Origin: an uncultured Sphingomonadaceae bacterium
GTDB lineage: Bacteria; Pseudomonadota; Alphaproteobacteria; Sphingomonadales; Sphingomonadaceae
Assembly (NCBI GenBank): GCA_946479505.1
Contig: CAMLGC010000002.1
Location: forward strand, 31,358 to 95,357
DNA length: 64,000 nt
Reading direction: 5' to 3'
The notes beneath the pieces are model-generated. The model was not told the DNA's origin. It saw nothing but the letters and a program-made list of their open reading frames with translations, and made no database searches. Positions 1 to 9,337 of this stretch are shown here, piece after piece. The translations under genes and the position numbers were made by a program. Positions within the stretch are counted from its first letter, which is position 1. Each line of letters starts with the position of its first letter.

Positions 1-1192
1 GGCGCTGAGCCGCGCGCTCGCCGCGCCGCTGTCGGATGCCGACGCGACCGTTCAATCGATGGAAGATGCGTCGCCCGCCAAATGGCACCTCGCGCACACA
101 AGCTGGTTCTTCGAGACCTTCGTGCTGCGCGACCATGTGCCCGGCTACGCGCTCCACGACGAGCGATTCCCCTTCCTGTTCAACAGCTATTACGAGGCCG
201 AAGGCCGGCGCCACGCGCGCAACCGCCGCGGCATGGTGACGCGGCCGAGCCTCGATGAGGTGCTCGCCTATCGTGCGCACGTGGAGACGGCGCTGCTCGA
301 TGCGTTGCCCTTGCTTGCGGCGCCGGCGCAAGCGCTGGTCGAGCTCGGCTGCCATCACGAGGAGCAGCATCAGGAGCTGCTGCTCACCGATATCCTCCAC
401 CTGTTCAGCCGTAACCCCGTAGAGCCTGCGCTCTGGCCGGCGACGCGCAAGCAGCCGGTGGCGATGCCGGGGCCGATCGGCTGGATCGAAGGGCTGGCGG
501 GCGTGGTTGAGATCGGCGCCGCCGGCGACCGCTTCGCCTTCGACTGCGAAGGGCCGCGCCATGCCGAACTGCTCCACCCCCACGCGCTCGCCGACCGCAC
601 TGTCACCAACGGCGAGTGGATCGCGTTCATCGAAGAGGGCGGCTATCGCGATCCCGCGCACTGGCTTTCGGATGGCTGGGCCTGGGTCCAGGCCGAAGAG
701 ATCGCCGCGCCGCTTTATTGGCAATGCGGCGACGAAGGCTGGACGCGCTTCGGCCTCGACGGTCGCCGCGCGGTCGATCCGGCCGCGCCGGTCACGCATG
801 TCAGCTTCTACGAGGCCGATGCCTATGCGCGCTGGGCGCACGTACGGCTGCCGACCGAGGCCGAATGGGAAGCGGAGGCCCAGCGCCACGATTCGCGCGG
901 CGGCAACCAGCTCGACACCGCCGGCCCGGTCGAGCCGCGCCCTGCCGAAAGCCCCGCTTTCTTCGGTGACGTCTGGGAATGGACGGGCAGTGCCTATCGT
1001 CCCTATCCGGGTTTTCGCGCGGCCGAAGGCGCGGTTGGCGAATATAACGGCAAGTTCATGAGCGGGCAGATCGTGCTCAAGGGCGGCTCGTGCGCCACCC
1101 CGCGCGGGCATGTGCGCAGCTCCTATCGCAATTTCTTCTATCCGCATCAGCGCTGGCAGTTCACCGGCGTGCGCCTCGCCAGGGACTGCTGA
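1..1192 (+). CDS. egtB: Ergothioneine biosynthesis protein EgtB (5' partial)
   Basis: This gene encodes the non-haem iron sulfoxide synthase that joins a cysteine donor to trimethylhistidine (hercynine) using O2 in ergothioneine synthesis. The frame is open from base 2, so the true start lies outside the window; the ATG at 59 is internal. The visible start reads through a DinB-like region (SPAKWHLAHTSWFFE). The iron-binding HX3HXE motif is seen in CHHEEQHQELL. A formylglycine-generating-enzyme-like C-terminal domain ends in GGSCATPRGHVRSSYRNFF. No methyltransferase domain follows, which argues for EgtB rather than the ovothiol enzyme OvoA. egtD follows almost immediately, so the two form an operon. 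Whether cysteine or gamma-glutamylcysteine is the donor cannot be read from this sequence. Confidence 0.93.
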   Translation, partial: ALSRALAAPLSDADATVQSMEDASPAKWHLAHTSWFFETFVLRDHVPGYALHDERFPFLFNSYYEAEGRRHARNRRGMVTRPSLDEVLAYRAHVETALLDALPLLAAPAQALVELGCHHEEQHQELLLTDILHLFSRNPVEPALWPATRKQPVAMPGPIGWIEGLAGVVEIGAAGDRFAFDCEGPRHAELLHPHALADRTVTNGEWIAFIEEGGYRDPAHWLSDGWAWVQAEEIAAPLYWQCGDEGWTRFGLDGRRAVDPAAPVTHVSFYEADAYARWAHVRLPTEAEWEAEAQRHDSRGGNQLDTAGPVEPRPAESPAFFGDVWEWTGSAYRPYPGFRAAEGAVGEYNGKFMSGQIVLKGGSCATPRGHVRSSYRNFFYPHQRWQFTGVRLARDC

Positions 1193-1203
1193 TCTTGACG
1201 ACG

Positions 1204-2160
1204 ATGACCCAGAACGGCCGCCCCGATTCCGCCTTCCGCACCGACGTGCTCGACGGTTTTGCAGCGAAACAGCGCGCGGTGCCCGCCCGCTGGCTCTACG
1301 ACCGCCGCGGCTCCGAGCTGTTCGAGGCGATCACCGAGCTTCCCGAATACTACCCCACCCGCACCGAGACGGCGATTCTTCGCGACAGCGGCGCCGCGAT
1401 CGCGGCCAAGGTCGGTCGGGGTCGCGCGGTGGTCGAGTTCGGCTCGGGTTCGTCGGCGAAGACGCCGCTGCTGCTCGGCGCGATCCACCCGGCGGCCTAT
1501 GTGCCGATCGATATATCCGGCGATTTCCTGCGCGATTCGGCTGCGGCGCTTGCGAAGGAGGTACCGGGGCTGCCGGTGATTCCGGTCGAGGCCGATTTCA
1601 TGCACCCGATCGCGCTGCCGCCGCGAATCGCCGATCTCCCCAAGCTGGGCTTCTTCCCGGGCTCGACGATCGGCAACCTGGTGCCGCGCACCTCGGTCGA
1701 TCTGCTCCGTGCGATGCGCGAATCGCTCGGCGACGAGGCGATGCTGCTGATCGGGATGGATCGGGTAAAGGGGGAGGAGGTGCTGCTCCCCGCCTATGAC
1801 GATGCGGCCGGCGTCACCGCCGCGTTCAATCGCAACCTGCTCGACCGGATCAATCGTGAGCTGGGCGGAACGATCCCGCTCGACGCTTTCCGTCATCGCG
1901 CGATCTGGAACGAGACGCTGACGCGGATCGAGATGCATCTCGAGGCGACCCGCGATGTCTCCTTCATGATCGACGGCCAGGGCTTCGCGATGAAGGCGGG
2001 CGAGACGATCCATACCGAGAACAGCCACAAATACGGCCCCCGCGACGCGCGGATGCTGCTGCTCGCGGGCGAATGGACGCCCCTTGCCGAATGGACCGAT
2101 CCCGACGACCGCTTCGCGCTGCTCCTCGCCGAGGCGCGGCCGCGACGGAAGGCGCCGTAG
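1204..2160 (+). CDS. egtD: L-histidine N(alpha)-methyltransferase EgtD
   Basis: EgtD is the SAM-dependent enzyme that trimethylates histidine to hercynine, the first step of ergothioneine synthesis. The protein is about 318 residues, the usual length. It shows the family N-terminus (RWLYDRRGSELFEAITELPEYYPTR, here split by discussion), the SAM-binding stretch VVEFGSGSSAKT and the GFFPGSTIGN motif. The ATG at 1204 is taken as the start, 12 bases after the egtB stop. A TTG at 1195 is an in-frame alternative that gives three more residues. The short gap to egtB supports co-transcription and probable translational coupling. Confidence 0.93.
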   Translation: MTQNGRPDSAFRTDVLDGFAAKQRAVPARWLYDRRGSELFEAITELPEYYPTRTETAILRDSGAAIAAKVGRGRAVVEFGSGSSAKTPLLLGAIHPAAYVPIDISGDFLRDSAAALAKEVPGLPVIPVEADFMHPIALPPRIADLPKLGFFPGSTIGNLVPRTSVDLLRAMRESLGDEAMLLIGMDRVKGEEVLLPAYDDAAGVTAAFNRNLLDRINRELGGTIPLDAFRHRAIWNETLTRIEMHLEATRDVSFMIDGQGFAMKAGETIHTENSHKYGPRDARMLLLAGEWTPLAEWTDPDDRFALLLAEARPRRKAP

Positions 2161-2211
2161 TTTTCCGGGTGCAGCGGGGCTGATCCCGATTGCGGGCCGG
2201 CGCCGCCTCGA

Positions 2212-3321
2212 TCAGCGCCGCACCACGCGCGTGCGCCAGGTGGTGAGCATGTTCGGATTGCCCCGGCACTCGCCCATTTCCGCCTGTTCGGCCAGCCGGA
2301 GCATCGTGCCGTCCCACACGAAATCCTGCTGCACGCCGCAATCGCCCAGCCCGCGGGCTTTGGCGTAGCTCGTCAGCACGCCGTCGGCGACGCTGCCGTT
2401 GACCACCTCGGGGATCGTCGCGACCACGCCGTTTTCGGTGAAACCCGTCGGCGCATCGACCTTTGCCGGCGCGGCCTTGCCGTCCTCGAGCACGAACACC
2501 GCCGAGCTCAGATTATAGGCGCCCGCGCTGCACGGAATCAGCACCAGGGTCGCGCCCTCGCCCAGCGGATATGCCTCGGGCGCGAGATCGCGGATCATCA
2601 GATCATCGCACTCCGCGCGCTTCTTGAGCTCGGCGACCATCATCGCGTCGATCTGCGGGCTGCCGGTGGCGACCGGTGCGGCGACGATCACGGGCAGCGC
2701 CGGTTCCGCGGGCACGGCGGTCGCGGGGTCGTTGCCTTTGGCGACGATCGCGGTGACGGTATCGGCGCGGCCCTGCGCGGCGTCGATGAACCGCAACGCC
2801 GCGGAGGCGCCCGCGAGCGACAGGCGGGCGATCGGCGCGCCGCCGGGATCGCGGACCGTCAGCGTGTGGCCGATGGCGAGCGCATAGGCGATCGCCGCGG
2901 CGGCGTTGCCGGTGAGCGATGTCGTGCCGTCGCGCACTGCCGGAAAGGCGCCGCCGACGGGCGCGCCGTCGATCGCGATGCGCGCAGGGGAAACGCCGTC
3001 CTGGTTGGGCTGAAGCGTGACGCTGATCGCGCCGTCGGGGCCCGCGTCGCGGGTGACGGCGAGGTTGACCGGATAAAAATCGCCATCTTCGGGCGAAAGC
3101 GAAGCCATCGAGCATTGCCCGCCATTGTCGCACGCGACCGTCCAATCCTCGAAGGTGCGCGCCTCCGTCGGGTCGGGCGCGGCATGGCTGTCGACGATCG
3201 GTGCAGGCGTCGGGGTCGGCGCCGGTGTGATGGCGTTCACGGGTGCAGCGGTGTTCGCATGCTCCGGCTTGGACGAGCAGGCGGCGAGCAGGGCGAGGGC
3301 GGCGACGGCAATTCTCTTCAT
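2212..3321 (-). CDS. DUF1176 domain-containing lipoprotein
   Basis: The product is a 369-residue secreted lipoprotein of the DUF1176 family, whose function is not established. The N-terminus [19 protein letters not shown] is a lipoprotein signal peptide with lipobox LAAC, so the cysteine near residue 15 would be lipidated. A Pro/Thr/Ala-rich linker (about residues 25-45) leads into the DUF1176 region. Conserved-looking cysteine stretches such as [13 protein letters not shown] follow. The start at 3321 is chosen because it places the signal peptide at the N-terminus; the frame is open further upstream but codes nothing sensible there. The gene is divergent from hbd, and the two share an 85-base promoter region. 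Confidence 0.82.
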   Translation of the reverse strand: MKRIAVAALALLAACSSKPEHANTAAPVNAITPAPTPTPAPIVDSHAAPDPTEARTFEDWTVACDNGGQCSMASLSPEDGDFYPVNLAVTRDAGPDGAISVTLQPNQDGVSPARIAIDGAPVGGAFPAVRDGTTSLTGNAAAAIAYALAIGHTLTVRDPGGAPIARLSLAGASAALRFIDAAQGRADTVTAIVAKGNDPATAVPAEPALPVIVAAPVATGSPQIDAMMVAELKKRAECDDLMIRDLAPEAYPLGEGATLVLIPCSAGAYNLSSAVFVLEDGKAAPAKVDAPTGFTENGVVATIPEVVNGSVADGVLTSYAKARGLGDCGVQQDFVWDGTMLRLAEQAEMGECRGNPNMLTTWRTRVVRR

Positions 3322-3406
3322 CGCTGCGCACCCTAGCAGGGCTGTCGCGTCGCGCAAAAGCGGCTTATGCGCTTCCGCGGACACCAAATTTGCAAGGAGC
3401 ATCGAA

Positions 3407-4276
3407 ATGCAGGCGGTCGGCGTGATCGGGGCGGGGCAGATGGGCGCGGGCATCGCGCAGGTCTCCGCGCAGGCGGGCTATCGCGTGCTCCTGGCCGACG
3501 TTTCGAAGGAGCGCGCCGAGGCGGGCAAGGACGGAATCGCGAAACAACTCGATCGGCTCATCGGCAAGGAGAAGATCGACGCGCAGGCGCGCGACGAAGC
3601 GCTCGAGCGGATCGAGCCGGTCGACGGCGTCGCCGGCATGTCGGCGTGCGGGCTCGTGATCGAGGCGGCGACCGAGCGCGAGGAGATCAAGCGCGCGATC
3701 TTCGCCGATGTCGGCAGGGTGCTCGGCCATCAGGCGGTGCTCGCATCGAACACCTCGTCGATTCCGATCACGCGGCTTGCGCAGGCGGCGCCGGACCCTG
3801 CGCGCTTCGTCGGCGTGCATTTCTTCAATCCGGTGCCGGTGATGGGGCTGATCGAGCTCATTCGCGGCCTCGCCACCTCGGACGAGACGGTCAAGGTCGT
3901 CGAGACCTACGCCGCTGCGCTCGGCAAATGGGTGGTCCACGCCAATGACGCGCCGGGCTTCATCGTCAACCGCGTGCTGATGCCGATGCTCAACGAAGCC
4001 TGCTTCGCACTCGGCGAGGGCGTCGCGACGATCCCCGATATCGACGCCGCATGCACGCTCGGGCTCAACCATCCGATGGGCCCGTTCACGCTCGCCGACT
4101 TCATCGGGCTCGACACGTGTCTTGAGATCACCAAGGTGCTGTTCCACGGCACCGGCGATCCCAAGTTCCGCCCCGCGCCGCTGCTCGTCAAATATGTCGA
4201 GGCCGGCTGGTACGGCCGCAAGACCGGGCGCGGCTTCTACGATTATTCGCAGCCCGAGCCGGTGCCGACGCGGTGA
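3407..4276 (+). CDS. 3-hydroxybutyryl-CoA dehydrogenase
   Basis: This 289-residue enzyme interconverts acetoacetyl-CoA and (S)-3-hydroxybutyryl-CoA with NAD(P). It matches the short single-function family (Hbd/PaaH type), not the large FadB fusion. The dinucleotide-binding motif [11 protein letters not shown] is at residues 5-15. Catalytic Ser/His/Glu/Asn regions are visible as [22 protein letters not shown] and [13 protein letters not shown]. The start at 3407 is preceded by AAGGAG at 3394-3399. It could serve butyrate/PHA-related carbon metabolism or fatty-acid oxidation. The (S)-specificity of the family means it does not directly supply PHA synthase. It converges on the nucleoside transporter gene four bases downstream. 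Confidence 0.9.
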   Translation: MQAVGVIGAGQMGAGIAQVSAQAGYRVLLADVSKERAEAGKDGIAKQLDRLIGKEKIDAQARDEALERIEPVDGVAGMSACGLVIEAATEREEIKRAIFADVGRVLGHQAVLASNTSSIPITRLAQAAPDPARFVGVHFFNPVPVMGLIELIRGLATSDETVKVVETYAAALGKWVVHANDAPGFIVNRVLMPMLNEACFALGEGVATIPDIDAACTLGLNHPMGPFTLADFIGLDTCLEITKVLFHGTGDPKFRPAPLLVKYVEAGWYGRKTGRGFYDYSQPEPVPTR

Positions 4277-4280
4277 CGGT

Positions 4281-5546
4281 CTAGCCGATCAGCAGCCCCG
4301 CCAGCGCCGCGGACATTAGGTTCGCGAGGCTGCCTGCGAGCAGCGCGCGGATGCCCAGCTTGGCGATCATCGGGCGCTGGTTGGGCGCGAGGCCACCGGT
4401 CACCGCCATCTGGATCGCGATCGACGAGAAATTGGCGAAACCGCACAAGGCGAACGTGACGATCGCGACGGTGCGGGGGCTGAGCGTCGCCTGAACCTTG
4501 CCCAAGTCGATATACGCGACGAACTCGTTGAGCACGACCTTCTCGCCGAAGAATCCTCCGGCCGCGCCGGCCTCGTTCCACGGAATGTTGAGCAGGAACA
4601 TCACCGGCTTGAAGACATAGCCGAGCAGTCCCTGGAAGGTGAGGTCGGGGATACCCACCAGATTGCCTACTCCGGTGAGGATGCCGTTGGCGAGCGCCAC
4701 CAAGGCGACGAACGCGAGCACCATCGCGCCCACCGCGACGGCGAGCTTGACGCCGGTCTGCGCGCCCTGCGCAGCGGCCATGATGATGTTGGCGGGCTTT
4801 TCCTCGTCGTGCGTCGCCTCGGCGAGCGCGATCTGCTCACCTTCCGGATCGTCGCCGAGCGGGAGCTCACCCTCGACCGGCCCCTCGGGCGCGTCGGGCA
4901 TGATGATCTTGGCCATCAGGATGCCCCCCGGCGCGGCCATGAAACTGGCGGCGAGGAGATAGTCGATGCGGATGCCCATGGAGGCATAGGCCGCGAGAAT
5001 CGTCCCCGCGACGCCCGCCATCCCGCTCGTCATCACGGTGAAGAGCTGCGCCGGCGTCAGGCTGGCGAGATAGGGGCGGATGACGAGTGGCGATTCGCTC
5101 TGCCCGACGAAGATATTCGCCGCCGCGCACAGCGATTCGACCTTGGAGACGCCGATCACCTTCTCGATGCCGCCGCCGATCCAGCGCACGACGAGCTGCA
5201 TGATGCCGAGATAATAGAGGATCGAGACGAGGCTCGCGAAGAAGATGATGACGGGAAGCGCCGCGATCGCGAAGCTGTTGCCGCCGATCTCGGGGCTCGC
5301 GAGCGGGCCGAAGATGAAGTCCACGCCCGCCTTGGCATAGCCGAGCAGATTGGCGACTCCGCCCGACAGGAAGCCGAGCACCGATTGGCCCCAGGGCACG
5401 TAGAGCACCAGCACCGCGATTCCCGCCTGGAGCGCGAAGGCGGCGCCGACGACGCGCGGGCGGATCGCACGGCGATTGGTGGAAAGCGCGAAGGCGATCG
5501 CCAGGATCACCAGGATGCCGGCGATACCGATGAGGAATCGTGTCAT
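4281..5546 (-). CDS. CNT-family nucleoside transporter (NupC-like)
   Basis: The product is a 421-residue inner-membrane concentrative nucleoside transporter that imports nucleosides with H+ or Na+. The three-domain CNT layout is visible: an N-terminal pair of helices (LIGIAGILVILAIAFAL), the gate region with AAANIFVGQSESPLVIRPYL, and the C-terminal core with LCGFANFSSIAIQMAVTGG. The QSESP and GFANFSS stretches are typical substrate and ion site motifs. The start at 5546 gives the family N-terminus; the frame stays open far upstream but that part is antisense to other genes. An extended charged loop of about 40 residues (around 250-290) is longer than in E. coli NupC. Confidence 0.9.
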   Translation of the reverse strand: MTRFLIGIAGILVILAIAFALSTNRRAIRPRVVGAAFALQAGIAVLVLYVPWGQSVLGFLSGGVANLLGYAKAGVDFIFGPLASPEIGGNSFAIAALPVIIFFASLVSILYYLGIMQLVVRWIGGGIEKVIGVSKVESLCAAANIFVGQSESPLVIRPYLASLTPAQLFTVMTSGMAGVAGTILAAYASMGIRIDYLLAASFMAAPGGILMAKIIMPDAPEGPVEGELPLGDDPEGEQIALAEATHDEEKPANIIMAAAQGAQTGVKLAVAVGAMVLAFVALVALANGILTGVGNLVGIPDLTFQGLLGYVFKPVMFLLNIPWNEAGAAGGFFGEKVVLNEFVAYIDLGKVQATLSPRTVAIVTFALCGFANFSSIAIQMAVTGGLAPNQRPMIAKLGIRALLAGSLANLMSAALAGLLIG

Positions 5547-5649
5547 GGAAGGATGCTGCCCGCGCTTGGAACCCGTGGAACACGCGGCCCCCCGGCTGCG
5601 CGGGGGCAGACCATACACGGCGTTCGCGACAAGGCTAGGGAGTATCGAC

Positions 5650-5687
5650 CGCAGGAGCACAAGCGCCTTTTGCATCGCCTGCGTTTT
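5650..5687 (+). promoter_or_regulatory. Hairpin plus T-run in the yhhQ leader
   Basis: CGCAGG (5650-5655) pairs with CCTGCG (5678-5683) and is followed at once by TTTT, ending 15 bases before the downstream ATG. No clear ribosome binding site lies in front of that ATG. The arrangement is terminator-like, or could be an expression platform. I do not recognise a preQ1 aptamer here. Confidence 0.3.
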
Positions 5688-5702
5688 GGCTAGCACGCAT
5701 GG

Positions 5703-6386
5703 ATGAACCAGCCCGCCCCCGCGATCCCGCGCTCGCTTTTCGCTTTCTCGATCTTCTACGGCGGCATGGTCTGCATCGCGGGCGTGCTCGGCAACAAACA
5801 GGTGTCGCTCGGGCCGGTGTCCGATTTGGGTACGCTGCTCGGCATCGGCCCGCTTGCGGTCGAGGCGGGCATTTTCGCCTTCCTGCTGCTCGTCGTCACC
5901 TCGAGCGCGGTCGCCGAGCTCCACGGCCGCGCGCTCGCCAACCGGCTGGTGCTGCTCGGCTTCGTGCCGCTGATCGTCTCGATCCTCCTTTCGATGGTCG
6001 TCCTCGCCGTCCCCGCCGCCGACGCGATGGACCCCGCCCGGCGCGACGCGTTCGCGACGATCATGGGCGGCACGCCGCGCATCTGGCTCGGCGGCATCGT
6101 CGCCTACGGCATTTCGCAGACGCTCAACGTCACCATCTTCGCCGCGTTGAAGGGCCGTGAGGGCAACCGTTTCCTGTGGCTGCGCGCGGCGCTCGCGAGC
6201 GTCCTGAGCCAGGTGGTCGACACCCTGCTCTTCGTCACGATCGCGTTCGCGGGCGTGTTCCCGATCGGCGAGCTGCTGGTCGGGCAGATGATCGCCAAGG
6301 TCGTGCTCTCGGCCGTGCTGGTGCCGCCCGTCATCTACCTCTTCGTCGCGATCGGGCGGCGGCTGGACGGGACAATTGCTTCCTGA
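5703..6386 (+). CDS. yhhQ: Queuosine precursor transporter, YhhQ/VUT family
   Basis: The product is a 227-residue membrane protein of the COG1738 family, which imports queuosine precursors (preQ0/preQ1) for tRNA modification. The family features are the N-terminal FYGGMVCIAGVLGNKQV, an early helix with VTSSAVAELHGR, and the C-terminal VDTLLFVTIAFAGVFP. About six membrane segments are visible. The start at 5703 lacks a clear Shine-Dalgarno sequence; an ATG four bases upstream is out of frame. It lies between the divergent nucleoside transporter and argB, 45 bases ahead of argB, and may be co-transcribed with argB. Confidence 0.85.
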   Translation: MNQPAPAIPRSLFAFSIFYGGMVCIAGVLGNKQVSLGPVSDLGTLLGIGPLAVEAGIFAFLLLVVTSSAVAELHGRALANRLVLLGFVPLIVSILLSMVVLAVPAADAMDPARRDAFATIMGGTPRIWLGGIVAYGISQTLNVTIFAALKGREGNRFLWLRAALASVLSQVVDTLLFVTIAFAGVFPIGELLVGQMIAKVVLSAVLVPPVIYLFVAIGRRLDGTIAS

Positions 6387-6431
6387 AGCTCCAGCTTCCG
6401 CTGGGGGGGCGGGAAGGCTAAGGGACCGCGC

Positions 6432-7331
6432 ATGACCGATCACGCCCCCACGCCTGCGTTGCTCGCCAAGGCCGAGACGCTCACCGAGGCGCTGCCCTAT
6501 CTCCAGCGCTATGCCGGGGCGACCTTCGTCGTGAAGTACGGCGGCCATGCGATGGGCGATCCCGAGCTCGCGCGCGATTTCGCCGAGGACGTGGTGCTGC
6601 TGAAGGCGGTCGGCATCAACCCGGTCGTGGTCCACGGCGGCGGGCCGCAGATCGGGGCGATGCTCAAGCAGCTCGGCGTCGAATCGCGCTTTGTCGACGG
6701 CTTGCGCGTCACCGATGCCGAGACCGCGAAGGTCGCCGAAATGGTGCTGTCGGGCGCGATCAACAAGGAGATCGTCGCCTGGATCGGTGCCGCCGGCGGG
6801 CGCGCGGTCGGGATTTCGGGCAAGGACGGCGGCTTCGTGCGCGCCGCCAAGGTCGCGCGCACCACGCGCGATCCCGACAGCAATATCGAGCGCGCGCTCG
6901 ATCTCGGCTTCGTCGGCGAGCCCGAGGCGATCGATCGCGCGGTGATCGACACGATCTCGGCCGCCGGCATGATCCCGGTCATCGCGCCGATCGGGATCGG
7001 GGCGGATGGGCACACCTACAACATCAACGCCGACACGATGGCGGGTGCAGTCGCGGGCGCGCTCGGCGCCAAGCGGCTGTTCCTGCTGACCGACGTCGCC
7101 GGCGTGCTCGACAAGGCCGGCAAGCTGCTCACCGATCTCACCCCCGCCGACATCGCCCGCCTTCGCGACGACGGCACCATTTCAGGCGGGATGATCCCAA
7201 AGCTCGAGACCTGCGTGGCCGCGGTCGATGCCGGCGTCGAGGCCGCGGTCGTGCTCGACGGGCGGGTGCCGCACGCGATGCTGCTCGAAATCTTCACCCG
7301 CCGCGGCGCGGGCACATTGATCGGGCGGTGA
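6432..7331 (+). CDS. argB: Acetylglutamate kinase
   Basis: ArgB phosphorylates N-acetylglutamate in the second step of arginine biosynthesis. The protein is 299 residues, the typical bacterial length. Signature stretches are [11 protein letters not shown], the glycine-rich phosphate loop [30 protein letters not shown] for substrate and ATP binding, and [10 protein letters not shown] near the C-terminus. The C-terminal GGMIPK and the N-terminal helix are usual in arginine-regulated hexameric forms, but regulation cannot be decided here. It heads a run of genes with yggT, folD and marC. Confidence 0.97.
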   Translation: MTDHAPTPALLAKAETLTEALPYLQRYAGATFVVKYGGHAMGDPELARDFAEDVVLLKAVGINPVVVHGGGPQIGAMLKQLGVESRFVDGLRVTDAETAKVAEMVLSGAINKEIVAWIGAAGGRAVGISGKDGGFVRAAKVARTTRDPDSNIERALDLGFVGEPEAIDRAVIDTISAAGMIPVIAPIGIGADGHTYNINADTMAGAVAGALGAKRLFLLTDVAGVLDKAGKLLTDLTPADIARLRDDGTISGGMIPKLETCVAAVDAGVEAAVVLDGRVPHAMLLEIFTRRGAGTLIGR

Positions 7332-7356
7332 GGCTGGTTTTCAGCCTCGCCCCTTT
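7330..7356 (+). terminator. Hairpin after argB
   Basis: A perfect 7-bp stem, GAGGCTG (7330-7336) with CAGCCTC (7342-7348), has a five-base loop and overlaps the argB stop codon. It is followed by a pyrimidine stretch, GCCCCTTT, but not a clean T-run. It could be a weak terminator or mRNA-stabilising hairpin between argB and yggT. Confidence 0.4.
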
Positions 7357-7402
7357 CCTGTAACGATCCGCGCAACGCTTACTCGAAACCCCGGAGGCAC
7401 GG

Positions 7403-7708
7403 TTGCTCGCCGTCATTCAGATTCTGATGATCCTCTTGAACGTCCTGTGGTGGATCATCATCATCCAGGCGATCATGTCGTGGCTGATCGGCTTCAACGT
7501 GATCAACACCTATAACGAGTTCGTCCGTGCGGTGTGGCAGGGGCTCAACAAGCTCACCGAGCCGCTCTACCGCCCGATCCGCAAGATCATGCCCGATTTC
7601 GGCGCACTCGATCTGTCGCCGCTCGTGGTGCTGCTCGTCATCTACATCCTCCAGGCGGTGGTCCTGCCCAACCTCGCGATGGCGCTCGTCGCGCCGCCGA
7701 CGTATTGA
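7403..7708 (+). CDS. YggT family protein
   Basis: The product is a 101-residue inner-membrane protein of the YggT family. Two hydrophobic segments flank a conserved amphipathic region, and [16 protein letters not shown] is the family signature. The start codon is TTG at 7403, preceded by GGAGG at 7392-7396. The exact biochemical role is not established; family members have been linked to membrane or cell-division factors and osmotic stress. It is directly followed by folD with an 10-base gap. Confidence 0.88.
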   Translation: MLAVIQILMILLNVLWWIIIIQAIMSWLIGFNVINTYNEFVRAVWQGLNKLTEPLYRPIRKIMPDFGALDLSPLVVLLVIYILQAVVLPNLAMALVAPPTY

Positions 7709-7718
7709 GGAGCGCGCG

Positions 7719-8597
7719 ATGACGGCGCAGATCATCGACGGAAAGACCTTCGCGCTCGGCTTGCGCGAGCGTGTGGCGGAGCAGGCGGCGGCGTTCACCG
7801 CGAAGGCGGGACGCAAGCCGGGGCTCGCGGTGGTGCTCGTCGGCGAGGATCCGGCCTCCAACGTCTATGTCCGCTCGAAGGGCAAGGCCACCACGGCTGC
7901 GGGCATGGAAGGCTTCGAGCATCGCCTTGTCGATACGACGACCCAGGCAGAGCTGCTCGCGCTGGTCGACCGCCTCAATGCCGATCCTGCGGTGGATGGC
8001 ATTCTCGTCCAGCTCCCGCTTCCCGGCCATATCGACGAACGTGTCGTCGTCACCCGGATCGATCCCGACAAGGACGTCGACGGATTTCACCCGATCAATG
8101 CCGGGCGGCTCGCGACCGGGCTGCACGGCTTCGTTCCCTGCACTCCGCTCGGTTGTCTGATGCTCCTCAAGGAGCAGCTCGGGGACCTTTCGGGCAAGGA
8201 CGCCGTCGTCGTCGGCCGCTCGAACATCGTCGGCAAGCCGATGGCGATGCTGCTGCTCAAGGAAAGCTGCACCGTCACGATCGCGCATTCGCGCACGCAC
8301 GATCTCTCGGGCGTCGTCCACCGCGCGGACATCGTCGTGGCGGCGGTCGGGCGGCCGCATCTCGTCAAGGGCGAGTGGATCAAGCCGGGCGCCACCGTGA
8401 TCGACGTCGGCATCAACCGCACCGCCGACGGCCTGGTCGGCGACGTCGATTTCGATGGCGCGGCGGGCCATGCGGGCGCGATCACGCCGGTGCCGGGGGG
8501 TGTCGGCCCGATGACGATCGCGTGCCTCATGCGCAACACGCTCGTCTCGGCGTGCCGGCGCGAAGGCGTGGAGTACGACCGGGACGCGCTCGGATGA
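7719..8597 (+). CDS. folD: Bifunctional methylenetetrahydrofolate dehydrogenase/cyclohydrolase FolD
   Basis: FolD interconverts 5,10-methylene-THF and 10-formyl-THF with NADP. The protein is 292 residues, close to the family norm. Motifs include the catalytic lysine region [24 protein letters not shown], the dinucleotide fold signature [14 protein letters not shown], and [10 protein letters not shown] at the C-terminus. ATG 7719 is preceded by GAGGAG from the end of yggT. The stop overlaps the marC start (ATGA at 8594-8597), so the two genes are translationally coupled. Confidence 0.97.
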   Translation: MTAQIIDGKTFALGLRERVAEQAAAFTAKAGRKPGLAVVLVGEDPASNVYVRSKGKATTAAGMEGFEHRLVDTTTQAELLALVDRLNADPAVDGILVQLPLPGHIDERVVVTRIDPDKDVDGFHPINAGRLATGLHGFVPCTPLGCLMLLKEQLGDLSGKDAVVVGRSNIVGKPMAMLLLKESCTVTIAHSRTHDLSGVVHRADIVVAAVGRPHLVKGEWIKPGATVIDVGINRTADGLVGDVDFDGAAGHAGAITPVPGGVGPMTIACLMRNTLVSACRREGVEYDRDALG

Positions 8598-9235
8598 GCA
8601 TGGCGGCCCTCACCGAGCTCTTCGTCTCCTCGCTCATCACCTTCTTCGTCGTCATCGATCCCCCCGGCTGCGCACCGATCTATGCGGGGCTGACCGCGGG
8701 CGCGAGCGCGGCGCACACGCGCGCGATGGCGATCCGCGCCGTGCTCGTGTCGGCGGCGATCCTGCTCGTCTTCGCGCTTTTCGGGCGCGATATTCTCGAC
8801 GCGCTTGGCATCAGCCTCGACAGCTTCCGCATCGCCGGCGGGATCATGCTGTTCCTGATCGCGCTCGAGATGGTGTTCGAGAAGCGCACCCAGCGTCGCG
8901 AGGACCGCGCGCAGAAGATCATCGACACGCCCGAGGTGGAAGACGTCTCGATCTTTCCGATGGCGATGCCGATGATCGCGGGCCCCGGCTCGATCGCGAG
9001 CGTGATGCTGCTGATGTCGCAGGGCCACGGCATCGAGCGCACGCTCGTCATCCTTGCCGCGATGGGCGCGATCCTCCTGCTCACGCTCGGCGCGCTGCTG
9101 CTCGCGGGCCCGCTGATGCGGATCATGGGGCAGAAGATCGAGGCGGTGATTACACGGCTGCTGGGTGTGCTCCTCGCCGCGCTCGCCGCGCAGTTCGTGA
9201 TCGACGGAATCATGGCGAACATCGCCGCGGCGTAA
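8594..9235 (+). CDS. MarC family membrane protein
   Basis: This 213-residue protein is an inner-membrane MarC/UPF0056 family member with about six transmembrane helices. The family signatures [17 protein letters not shown] near the N-terminus and [15 protein letters not shown] near residue 125 are clear. The function is unproven; the original link of MarC to multiple antibiotic resistance in E. coli was not upheld. The start at 8594 overlaps the folD stop by four bases; a second ATG at 8600 is possible. Confidence 0.88.
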   Translation: MSMAALTELFVSSLITFFVVIDPPGCAPIYAGLTAGASAAHTRAMAIRAVLVSAAILLVFALFGRDILDALGISLDSFRIAGGIMLFLIALEMVFEKRTQRREDRAQKIIDTPEVEDVSIFPMAMPMIAGPGSIASVMLLMSQGHGIERTLVILAAMGAILLLTLGALLLAGPLMRIMGQKIEAVITRLLGVLLAALAAQFVIDGIMANIAAA

Positions 9236-9337
9236 GAGAGCACGTCGGCGACACGCCTAATCGATTCGGAGCCCTCGCCTCGGCTCGCCCAAACGTGTAT
9301 GCTCTCACCTGAGCGGGCCGGGCCTGGAGAGGCACCG

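Noticed and set aside
5547..5702. preQ1 riboswitch upstream of yhhQ
   Set aside because: No aptamer consensus was recognised; only a hairpin with a T-run is visible, so it is listed as a weak regulatory feature instead.
5547..7013. Long open frame opposite yhhQ and argB, continuing upstream of the CNT transporter
   Set aside because: The frame is open because of high GC. It codes for repetitive Arg/Asp/His-rich sequence with no domain, while both yhhQ and argB on the other strand are clear genes.
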